NCBI GenBank assembly: GCA_017590115.1
Contig: JAGGNK010006892.1
Coordinates: 18,340,139-18,404,138, forward strand
DNA: 64,000 bases
Direction of reading: 5' to 3'
DNA from: Montifringilla adamsi
Lineage: Eukaryota; Chordata; Aves; Passeriformes; Passeridae
The position numbers and the translations under genes were made by a program. Positions within the stretch are counted from its first letter, which is position 1; each line of letters begins with the position of its first letter. The notes under the pieces were generated by a model that saw only the letters and a list, made by a program, of their open reading frames with translations, made no database searches and was not told the origin of the DNA. Positions 38,301 through 49,800 of this stretch are shown in pieces.

Positions 38301-41300
38301 AATATCTGCTCTAATAGGGGAAGCATTGCAGCACCTGGGGAGAACGGGAGTGGGTTCCCTTTGATCTGCAGGGCACCTCTCAGCACAGCTGCACAGCCAG
38401 GTACAAAACTGTCAGGATTCTTGTTTTCTGCTTCCTTTTTCTCAGACTAAATCTCAAGTCTCATACTCAAAAAGAGCCTCTGGCAGGCCTCCATGTAAAA
38501 ATATAACAATATCACTACTATTTATTATTCATACATACTATTTATTATTCATATTCAGGAGCAGGGAAGGGCCATTGCTTTATGACCATGCAATAAAACA
38601 GGTCACTGTTCCCCGTGTGCTTTGAAGCCCAGGACATCATCCAGGGGAGGTAGAAAATGGGACTCCAGGCACGTAAAAGGGATTGCTGCAGTGGATCCCT
38701 TTGCAAAGACCAGACCTAAATACACAACACACCTACAAAGCACAGGTACAGCTCCACAGTGGAAAAGGAGCCCAGCATCCAGCTGCCTCCCTCAAGCAGA
38801 GGTGTTGCAAGGGAGGCTGAGCACTGCTTTACCAATACCTTTGGGGATCTGCTGAGTGTGGAGCTTGCGAGCATTGCACTGGTTTTACCTGGGTAAAGCC
38901 AGCTGCCCCTTAAAACAAATGACTTAACTGCTCTCCTGTTGCTCTTCTTGCCCCACCTCTACCCACTATTACCTGCCCTTGTCTCTGGAGTCTCCACTGG
39001 GACCAAGGTGGGGCAGGTGATATGCCATGAGGAGGAGGGTGACCAGATGGATAAAGCATGCAGTTGTTCTTTACATTTGCAGAATGTCATCTCAACCCCC
39101 ACCAACACCCCCAGCTCCAGCATTTCATGGCCATCCCCATGGCTTTTTCCCTGGGATGCTGGGAGTTTGGAATTTGGAATTCAGGAGGGTAGAGGGGATA
39201 GCCTGGAGAAGATAGCTCACCTTCAGGAGGCCAGAGCAGATCTAGGGGCAGGTAGAAACTTCAAGAGCTGGGCCACCATGTCCTCCCAATACCACCTGTA
39301 TGGCGAGGAACCTGAGTAAACCCCACCAGCTCCATTCACTCCAGCAGGAATTTGGGGACACAAAAATGTGTGGTGAGCAAGAAGGGCTCAGGTTTGCTCT
39401 CTGGTTCCCTATAGAGGCATTTTGGCCTCACAAGGATTTAGGGGACAGGCAAGCATAGCACAAGGGGAAATCAGGATGCTGTTGAAGCCTGGGGAGCCAG
39501 AAACCCCACCAACAACTCTTTTTCCCCCCAGCAGTGGCATCAACCCTCCCATCCCAAATGAAGCTGCCCACCAGCAAGCCCAGCTGTCCTCAAGGACGAC
39601 ACGGCTCTTCCGGACTCTCACTTGTTCATGCAGGGCTGATCCAAAAAAGATGTTGGCAGAAGATGTTACAGACCTTTCAAAATCCCTCTTCAGACTGCAG
39701 CACTTCCTCCTCTCCATCCTCAGACAGGAATCACACAGGTCTGGATCTCACTACCCAGCCCTGGAGCCCTGGCAAGCAGAAGCCGGTGCCCAGCAGCAAG
39801 TCCTCCCAATTACTCCTTCTAAAAACACTTTCACCAAAGAGTTGATTAACACTAAAAGTGCCCTCTCTGGGCACCTGTACCATGCACAAAGATCACAGAC
39901 CCACTGCCCAGTGAGAGAATGGGGTGCAGACTTCACCTGGAAGCCCTAATGGGTGAGGGGAGAAGGGATGTTATCAGGAAGGGCAATGGTTATCTTCAGG
40001 AAAAAAAATCACATAATATAAATTTTTTGTCCCTCTAAAGCCATGGAAACAAAAAGACATTGTTACTCTCTATTTCCATGGAGCTTTCATCAGAAAAATG
40101 GAAAGCATGTTTAAAAAATAGGAAGAAGGATGTGGGAAACCTTACCAAAGGTGTCTAAAATCTCTGAGTGCACCTGCCTGGCTGTGTTAGCGCTGATGGA
40201 CCCTGTGCCCTGGAGCTCAGCAATGCTCAGGGGACAGCAGTGCACCCACGGGGGGCTTTTCTCCAGTCAGCGTTCACACAGCTGGAGCAAGGACACAGGA
40301 GGAAGGGCTGGTGGTCCAGAATGCTTTGTTTGAGCAGCTGAAAGGAGAGATGCTCTCTCCCATGGTTTATTGGAAAAGCAGAGCAGTGTGGCTGCCATCA
40401 CAGTGACAAGGTCCCCACACAGTGATGAAGGTCTGCACTCAAGGGTGCACGGAAGCACACCCTGACATGGCAGCCCAGCCTCCTCTGGGACAGAAACCAC
40501 TCGGTGCTGGACCTACAACCACCCACAACAATCCTCACACTGCCCCTTGGGCCTGCCTGCCTGCCCAAATAACTCAGTAACAACTCCCCTCTCTACACAC
40601 CCAAGCATAACCACACATTTTTCCCAAGTGTTTAGCAAATGTAACCTCTGTGTTTTATACCTTTCACTCATTGATCAAGCTGATGTGTTTCTCTTTTGGA
40701 CAAATAGTCATTACATCTGAAAGTTTATGGCTTGGCTTTGAAGTTAATGTTCTCTGAGATGAAGGAGAAAGTTCACACTTCTTCTATTGCTTCCAGCCCT
40801 TCTGGCTGCAGACCAGATAAGAGAGTGATGCCTTCAATTTACAAGTGATGACTGTTTTTTCAGGCAGAAAAGCTGAAAGACTTCTTAATGTAATAATGGC
40901 TTGAATATTGCTATAGTGCTCAGCAAAATGTCTGAAAAGGAGGGAAGTGAGTCCATGAAACATATGGACACCTCAGACTGGTTATTTCTCTACAGTCTCA
41001 TTTTCTGAGGCTGCATTTCTCTTCCTCTACTCTTTCGCTGTTGCAGCCACTCTGACTCTGCTTGTCCACAAGCTGTCATTTTCTGCCAGCAACCTTCCTG
41101 TGTGGAAGAACAGCCTTCACAGCCAAAAAGCTTTCTCCTGCTTAACATTAAGAGGTGTGTCCCTCTAATTCTCCTTGAATAGGTAAAGAAGATGCAGTTT
41201 TACAGCACACTCCATTAACAGCCAAGACTGAGTATTTAAGTTGGAGAGTGTTAAGGCATCCAGTTCCTTCACACTCATTTGGAAATTGCAGCCTTGGTGT

Positions 41301-43600
41301 GACCTTTTCAAGGCTTCTACTTCTCTTCCTTCCTACTGCAGCATCAGCTCCTCCAGCCTTCACTGGGAGAAAGATTTTAGAAGCTTTTAGGAGCAACCTG
41401 CACAGAATGCTTGGAGCATGACTGTCACTACCTGCAAGCTCCAGGGAGAGTAAGCAAGGCTGAAGGGACTTTGGAGAGGGATTGGGTTTCCCAGAGATCC
41501 ATCAAGGCAGCTTTGGTAAGTCTCTAAAGATGGCAGAGCCATCACTTGAGTAGAGGTGCCACTGCTTGCCCACGTCCTGCTCCCCTGCCCACCATAACAC
41601 TCTAGGCCTCTGTGGCTTTTCCATTTGACCCCACCAGTCATAGGACTGGACAAAAAAAGAGATGCCAGGAAGACCTATGTGTACCTCTCAGCTGGGACTA
41701 TCTGAGCTGTGAAATGTAGCTCTGACAAGAACTCCTGCAGAGCATGCACAGTATTGCCAGTATTTTGATACTGCTAATGGGTAGATGCTTGTATAAATAA
41801 AATACCTTCTGATATGTGATTTACAAAACATCAAGATTTTCAGTAATTTAGGATTGCATTACACCCTGTTGTAGCACATAAGGGGAAGGATTAGGGCACT
41901 GCAGCTCACAGCTGGGCAGCTAAACCCACTTTTCCTGTTCAATCATCTGCCTTTGATCTGTTTGTCTTTAATATTCAGCTGAAATTCAGCTGAAAGGCAT
42001 CAGCCATGTTCAGATCAGTAAGGTACCACTGGATGAATGCTTGTGCTCTTTGCAAAGTTGAATTTGGCACCTGACTGGAGGGACCACAAGCCTCCCAGCA
42101 AATCCCAGATCCCTCCCCATTGTTGGGTCAGGTGCTGCTGAGAATTGGCAGCCGAGCAGCACAAGGCCCTCAAGCCTCTCTGGCACAACCATAAGGACCT
42201 GTCAGAAAATCCCTCCCAGATGATGAAAAACCCCAGGGCGCCACCAGCATCCCCCAGGCCAGCCAACAGAGCCCCTCCATCACTACAGATCTGCAGCATC
42301 CTTTGCCAAATGTAGTAGTTCCCTTTCATTGACTCCTGTGCTGCTCATTTATTTGCCTCTGTCAGCATGACCAAGTGACAGGATGGGCTCTGCAGGATTT
42401 CTGTTGATCCTCCTCCATGTCTTGGCATTGGGATCTGGCTCATTGACCACTCAAGAAACTTCCCTTTCCTTTATTTCACTCCATTTCGTCCTTTGATGTA
42501 ATGCAAAATAAAATCTACTTATTGTTAACCACACCTCACAACAGCAGTGGTTATGTTTGTTGCTGGTTTAGTTTCCAAGTAATTTAAGTAAACAACTGAG
42601 CCATGAGGAGAAACTACAAAACATCCTTTTCCCCTGGATATCATGACATGGCAAGCCATTAATATTTCTTTAGCACAGCAAACTTTGAGGCTTGAAATGC
42701 ATACCTTGGTTTGTCAAATGGGATAATTATTAACATTTTCAACTATCCAGCTAATGAGTTCCTGTGCTGCAGTGAATGTGGTGTTGTACAGTGTTTCTCA
42801 CACTAATTTCTTGGGAAATCTGGGTCTGTAATTTGGTGCAGTCCTCACAGCAGGAACGTATTTCATCTTCTAAGGTGACGTCAGCCACTCTTGTCCTGGC
42901 ATTAAAAGTCAGCCAATGTCCCTTCCAGCTTTCCCATACAATCAGCAGCCAGAAAATCAGTGTTGTGCTTGGGAACACCAGCGTCAGGAAGTGTGAATGT
43001 GGTTGTCCTGCTTCTGGTGTCAGGGCTACCCTCTGGGAACCAGCCCCAGTGCAACACCCCCTCTATTTCAGTGAATGCCCAATCTTTCCTTCAGGAGCAC
43101 CTGCAAGTGCTTTGCAGTGCCACACTGGAGACACGATGGATAGATCTCCCCCCAGGAGAACTTGGGGGTTGGAAGTCACTTTAGGGTCTTTGATGCTTTT
43201 CTCTCCTTCCCCTGGGGAAGGCAGGGCCAGTGGGAAGGAACACTCGAGCATCCCTGGGGCTACCAGGGGCACCAGGACATCCCTTGCAGTGGCTCTGCTC
43301 TGTTTTTATGGTGCTGCCTGCTCACTTCCATTTTCAGAGGGTGGCATAGCTGAAAGTGAAGCTGTGCACCCCTCAGGGGAGATATTCTGGAGAACACCAG
43401 CCGGTTCCCCAACTCCACTGCAGAGCAATATTGTTTCACCACAAAAAAAATCTCACTGGCCAACACACAGCAGGTCTGGAGCAGCCCCTGAGAAGCACCA
43501 GGCTCTGCATCCCATTAGGGCTGCCCGGAGGAAGCTGGACAGGATTTTTATTAAATCAAGCTCAGTCAATGCTTAAAGAAGGGCTTTTTTGAATTACGAG
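35340..43600. other. Gene-free stretch
   Basis: No supported gene. A 20-bp AT-rich tandem duplication is at 38517-38556. Overlapping open frames on opposite strands near 42.75-43.58 kb are described under findings. Confidence 0.55.
38517..38556. repeat. 20-bp tandem duplication
   Basis: ACTATTTATTATTCATACAT is followed by a second copy that differs only near its end (ACTATTTATTATTCATATTC). Confidence 0.85.
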
Positions 43601-43639
43601 CTGAACCTCATGTTTGGTGCCCTGCCAAGCTCAGGATAG

Positions 43640-43870
43640 TGCGAGGAAGAAAAGGAGATGTATTTTTGGACTCCATGTCTGCTAACAGGCTGTTAGATAA
43701 AATTAAAGAGGCTGTTTATAAAGAATCCGCTGGTGCTGAAGCAGATGTGGAGGCCCGAGTTTATGACAAGATATATTTCTGGTGTTGGCATGAACAATCA
43801 ATTTCATTCAGGACTTTCCTAATGCCGTAATGATTTGTTGGTTTGGGATTGATTTCTTTTTTATTTATTT
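43640..43870. other. Candidate conserved non-coding element or exon
   Basis: A stretch with word content typical of vertebrate conserved elements: ATTA/TAAT homeodomain cores, CAATCAATTT, and CATTCAGGACTTTCCTAATG. It is also open on the plus strand for about 63 codons with a protein-like composition (RLLDKIKEAVYKESAGAEAD). No clear splice donor follows. Conservation cannot be tested from one sequence. Confidence 0.25.
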
Positions 43871-46800
43871 CATTATTTTAACTGAAACTGGCACAATGCC
43901 CTCATTACTTGTGATAAACTTGTTTGTTTACTTATGTCGTGGTAACCGGAGAGCTGGACTCAGGCTCTGCTTCCTTGGATGCTGGTTGTTTCCTACCAGA
44001 GCACTTGGAGCTGTCTGACACTGGCACTGTGTTTTAAAAATACACTGCTTTCCTCAGCCTTGCAGGCAGTAAGGGCATTGCTGTGCTTTTACAAGAAAAA
44101 TCAAGAGCACAAGTGAAGGCACATTGTCATTAATTATGTATGGTTTGGGTTTTTCCTGCCTTGCTGCTCCTCCTTGGACCCTACACTGAGTCCTGACTTC
44201 CTTATGGCACAGATAAAAACTTGAAAGAGAGAAGCCCAACACCATTGCTGTGATCTAAATCTACAGCAGGGCATTGCATATGGAAGGCATAATATTTGAT
44301 GGTAAATTTTTGTTTGACATTATAGTAGAAGTTAAGGGAAAAGGTGTCATCCTTGGCCTAGGGTTTCATAAGTGCCACAGGCAGATGGGCTCTTTTAAAC
44401 TTTCCCCTCCTCTTCTAAAAGGAGAAACTCACAATCTGGACTCAAGCAAACCTTAAAGTCATAAAATTCCAGGTTCCAATAAATCTTTGTTTTATAAAAA
44501 CACACCAAGCATATATCAAAACAGAAACTGTAAAAGAAATTAAACATGTGTGTGTCACATACTCTGCTGGATGCTCCTTAATAGTTTTGCAGGATCAGTG
44601 GAATAACGAAGTGCAGTTTTGCTCTGTGAAGTTTTGGCACCTCCCTGCAGCGCTGTTGGGCTGCCCAGGACGCCCACCCGGAACACGAGCAAGCACCAGG
44701 GGAAGGGATGGAGCTCCACTCCCGTGTCCTCTCCCACCTTTCCCAGTGTGGACAAGCTGGGCTGTAGCTGTATCCCCACAGGCCCTGGGCATCACATCTT
44801 CCCTTTGGGGACCCAGCAAAGTGAGGACTTGTTCGTCCTGCCCCAGTGAGTGGCAAGGCCATAGCAAACAACAGTGGTGTAAGTCAAAGGGAGGGAAAAG
44901 TAAAATAATATCTGGGAAGAGGATTTGCCTGCCTGTTCCCGTAAAGTGGAAGAGCAAAGCAAAAACGAAAGGAACTGGGATCACACTGCAGAGACACAGA
45001 TTTTAACAAGCTCCTTTTCAGGGCTTTAAAAGATTATGCATGTGATGTAATCTTGACATTTCCTGGCTGACTGGTGATTTCCTTGGATCAAATACCTGGA
45101 ATGCTGGGGACTTGTCACCACCTCGTGCAGCTCCTTTTACTTGCAGCACCCCGGGGGACACAGAAGGAGTGAGGCACAAGGTTCTGGGTCAGTGGGCAGG
45201 ACCTGCACCCCTCTCCCTGTGCTCCCTCTCACCCTGACAGGGTAAGACATGGAGCACACACCTTCCCTTTTAGAAATTCCCCTTAACTTTGAGGGTTGAG
45301 GTTTAAGGCTCCTGGCCATGGCTCCTGCACCCACGAGCCTTGGCAGAGAGACTAAAGCCTGCAAGAACCCTGGCAGGGACAGGCCCTCAAACCTCGTTAC
45401 AATATATAATCTATTTCATTCAATCTGTTGTAGAATGACAATCTTATAAAATTCCAAGTGACTTGCTGGAATAGTCAAAACCAAGACCAAAAGCCAGCAA
45501 AGCCCTATAAATTTTGGGAACCTTCTTATCATGAAGATTCATCAAGTTTCTGCTGGTAGTGTACTGAGACTTGAAAGTTAGGGGGAAAGAGAAAAAAAAA
45601 CTGCAGCAAAACATTTATTAGCATTTTTTTCAAGCATTGGGACAGGCTTGCCAGGGAAGTGGTAGACTGCCAAGCCTGGAGGTTGCAGCCAGAGCAGGGA
45701 CCAAGCAGGGCACAGTGGCAAACCCCCATTCTGACTTGAGATCCTCCATCCTCTGCTGTAGTGGGCAGAAAGGAAAAAAAACCACAAACTCTCCCCAGAA
45801 TTTTTTTATCTGGATTTCCAAAGAGTGTCTAAATTTGGGTCGCTCAGGAGCTCTCTATTATCAATTACCCTAAAATAGGTACAACCAAAGGCAAGCAAAG
45901 AAGCACCTGTCTGGGAAGCACTCATACCATGATCAAAGACTGCAGGCAGCTCTTCCCCACCTCCTCTTCCCCACCAGGGAACCACTGGCAAATCAAGTCA
46001 GCTGGAGGTTGCAGGTGCCAGGGGATCAGGGTGGTGGGAGCTGCAGGGGTCACCCTTCTGCTCCTGACCTGGCAGGTTCAGGCTGGCAGTGCCTTTTGCT
46101 GTGTGTAAACAGGGAAGCTGCAGCTGAGAGGTTAATGCAATTCCCCTCTTAAAAAGTATTTAGAAAGGGCATTTAAAAGAGTATCACCAACTAATTTAAT
46201 GCAGCACCAGCGTGGCTTTAGTAATATAAAAAAAAAATCCTAATATTTAAAAGAATATATATTTTGTTATGATTTCAATGCAAAGAGTGTAAATAATTGA
46301 TAGAGGATGTTGCAACCCTTCCAGCACAGCCCTGCACAGCAGAAAGAGAAAGTGAAACAAAGTGCAAGCTGGAAAGCCCCCGGGAGGGCAGGGAGACAAG
46401 GCCAGGAAGAGCCTTTGGCAGGGCTCCTGCCTGCCCAGTGCCTGCTCCAGGCTCCCAATCCCAGGCAAAGTCTGGGCAGAAGGTTACAGGAAGGATTAGT
46501 TAAGCAGCATGGGTTGGTTTTGGTTTTTAGCTTAAATATATCCCATGCTCTGGATTTTTATACTCACTTGGAGAGGCATGGTGTGATTTTCAGGCTTGGG
46601 CCGCTTCAATTTTATTATTGCAGGTGGCCCAAATAAACTTTCCCGAGGTTTTTCTTGTATGTTTTCTAAAGAGAACTGTAAAATGAACAGTGAAGAGGTT
46701 TGTTGGAGCTTTTGAATAAGGATGGGGAGCAGCTTCCTCATCAGTTTTACAATTATGCACTCCACTTTGCCTCAACCCTGGCATTAAATGCATCATCCCA

Positions 46801-49800
46801 ATGCCAAAAAAATCAACAGTACTTACCTGACAGACGCAGATATTCTGGTGCACAAAACAACTGTTTATTACAGGCATTTCAGGCAATCTGAATTGTGTCA
46901 TGCATCCCTGTTTCCACCTTTCTTTCCTATGTTTTGCTTCACTAAAAACCTCCACAAAGCTGCATGCACGTAATCTGCTTCACACAAACAACCTCTCAAG
47001 GTTAATTTATTACCAATTAACTTGAGGAGCTCAACACCTTTGCAAAGGCTGGTGTGAACGCTCAAAGTCTATAGCTGGAAATCAAATACAGGTAAATCTC
47101 TGATTAAAAAAATAAATAAGGAACATGATTAGTAATCCTTTGGTGTTTGGCAACCAAAGCAAGTGGAAAAGGGAGCAAAGCTAAAGACCACACACCCCTT
47201 TTAGGAGCAGAACTACACACTGTGCAGCACAGTAGGTTCTCTCTGAAGTGTTTTTAAAAGTCTTCTGTGGGACAAAGGAGTTGTCCTGTACTTTTATTGT
47301 TTTAAAATTAATGCAGAAAAATAGGAAAATAGGGAGTTGCCTCTGCAAAAGTCATGGACCAGTGATTAAGCACAGGGGATATCAACTTGAATTCAAGTTT
47401 TGAGAGCACCGAACAGAGAAGTCCATGGAAAAGACTCAGTTTGCAAGTTTACCTTTGAAAAACCACCTGTGGAGCCTCCTCTGCCTTTTGGCCTTTTTCA
47501 TGAAATCCAGGAGGTCTCAGTGATGAGAGATTTCTGCACGCTGCAGGCATGAGCCACTGCTCGGAGCAGCGCTCTGGAACGCGCTGTCTCCTTGTTTATA
47601 TTTCAGTGCTACGCGTGATTAATCCTCCATTTCATTCATTGTCTTTTTACTTCTCTGCTACTGGGAACAGTAAATAAGAGGGAAGTTGTAACAAGAGCCT
47701 CCCTTTTATTCAGAGACCTTCTGTTTCCTGCAGGCTGGCGGCTTCGAAAAAAATCACAGCTCCATTGTGCTCCAAAGTCATACTGAATGATTCAGATGGA
47801 AAGAAAAACCCACGTCAGAAGGAACAGGGGATTCAAAGACGAGTGTCGAGGCCAGCAGACCAGGGACATCGATCCCAGGCAGCAGCACATCCTGAGAATG
47901 TTGCACCCTGTGACAGCAGCAACATTATGGTTTATCCCTCTGCACCGGGGTCTGTGGAAGACAAGTGCTGCTCCCGGTACTGGTGGTGTCCCTGGGCACC
48001 CCTGGCCCCACGGGACTGGCATCGATTGCCCGGCGGTGGTGGGGCAGCATGAAAACGCTCCTCTCCTACCTGGAGGACGCAGATCCAGCCCCCAGCAGCT
48101 GGGGGAGGTGAACTCACTCCTTCCTCCTGGAGCAGGGCTGGCAGCAGCGGAGGTCAGGCAGGGCAGGAGGAAGGGACAGGGTCACCGGCGGCAGAGGCAG
48201 GCAGAGCCCGGGGGCTCCTGTGCGGAAGCAGAGCATGCAGTGATAGAGACAGTGTTGCCATCACCGAACATCTGGTGCGAATGCTCCCCAAAAATAGATC
48301 ACTTCCTTTCTTCCACCTCAAAGGAAACAGTGTTGGAAGGAGACTCAGATACAGCAGGGCTGGTGCAAGGTGGGGTCTCGTTCACCGTCAGCCTCCCACT
48401 GGGAGCCACTTAAACATCCCGGGGTGTGACTCTGGGACCAGACATCAGTCTCAGGCAGGTTCTAAGGGATTAGTCCTGAGAAACGCCCTGACAACCCACG
48501 TGGGTGCCTAGCCTCTCAGCACCCTGGAACAGAAACCCACCAGCACTTTCCATCGTGGCTGGTATTGCAAAACCAATCCCTCTCTTCCCAAAGCTGCTCT
48601 CGTGCCGAGGGGCTCAGGCTGTGATCAGCCCTCACCTGCATTTTTCCGTACCAGTTTTACAGTACAGTGCTGCTTCACAGCATCTTCCTTATTGGCAGGC
48701 GTCAGGAGAAATGTGTGTCAACAAATCTGAAGCGAGCGTAAGCGCCGCTACAGTCAAGTCTGATAATAAAACATGAGTCACTGTTATTCAATCATTTACC
48801 GGCGCACGTCTTGCAAGAAAGTTCTCTCTTCTAGGAATCACCACCACACAAATTTGAGAGTTGTTTTAAAGAGCACCTTGATGCTGAGTTTTCAGAGGGC
48901 TGGTTCCTGCTATCCCTACTTGCAGCCCACTGTCCCATGCTCCCTCTCCATCTGCGTTTCAAAGCCAGGCATGAGGCACCCAGCCCTGGCATGACCTGAT
49001 GCTCTTCCCAGGAATTTTCACACCCAGTGTCTCCCCAACACCAAGAGTGAACTGGCAGCAAGGAGAGGGCTGCTGGGACTGACCCCCCCCAGCTGCCATC
49101 AATGCCCCCCACACCATCTGTAGTGCTGCTGGACAGTGTTCAGGGGATTTTTCCCCTGGGATGGGATGAGGAAGAGCATGGTTAACCTCAGCATTTTGGC
49201 AAGGGAGACTTTTCCCCATAAAGATATTATTTTCATTGTTTTCCTACATTTCAGTTTGGGAAGGAGCAGGAGGGGTCAGGAATGTCATCCCAGACATTTC
49301 TTCAAAACTGTTTTTATCCTTGGTAACAAATGCCCCTGCCAAACACAGCAGCACACGTCCTCGGTTTCCCCTCCATAAGCCTGATTTTTTGAATGGCTTC
49401 TTGGAAAAAGCATTTACATGGTGACCTCTTGCTGCTGTAAGATGTGCAGGGAGATGGGTCCTTTCCAGGCATTCAAGCTGTAGTGCTTGGTCCTTCCTGT
49501 TTTTACTGAGGAACTTTTGGGAGGTCAGGAATACATGAATTGAGCTTTTGCTGCCTTAATAGGTGAAAGGCTGCTGGAAGCACGTGGATAAACTTCCTCT
49601 GTGCCAAATGACCGTCATTTAAGTCAAACACTTTTTAACAATAGACGCAAAATTTTAAAAGGTGTAGTTAAAAAAAAAACCCGCATTTGTCTGTCTGTCT
49701 TCCTTGCTGCTCTGCCTCTTGCTGCCTAGCTTGATCTCGAGCACTCCTGCTGCAGGGAAGGAGCTTCTGATGAGCTTCTGATGTGGCAAACAGGTAGACT

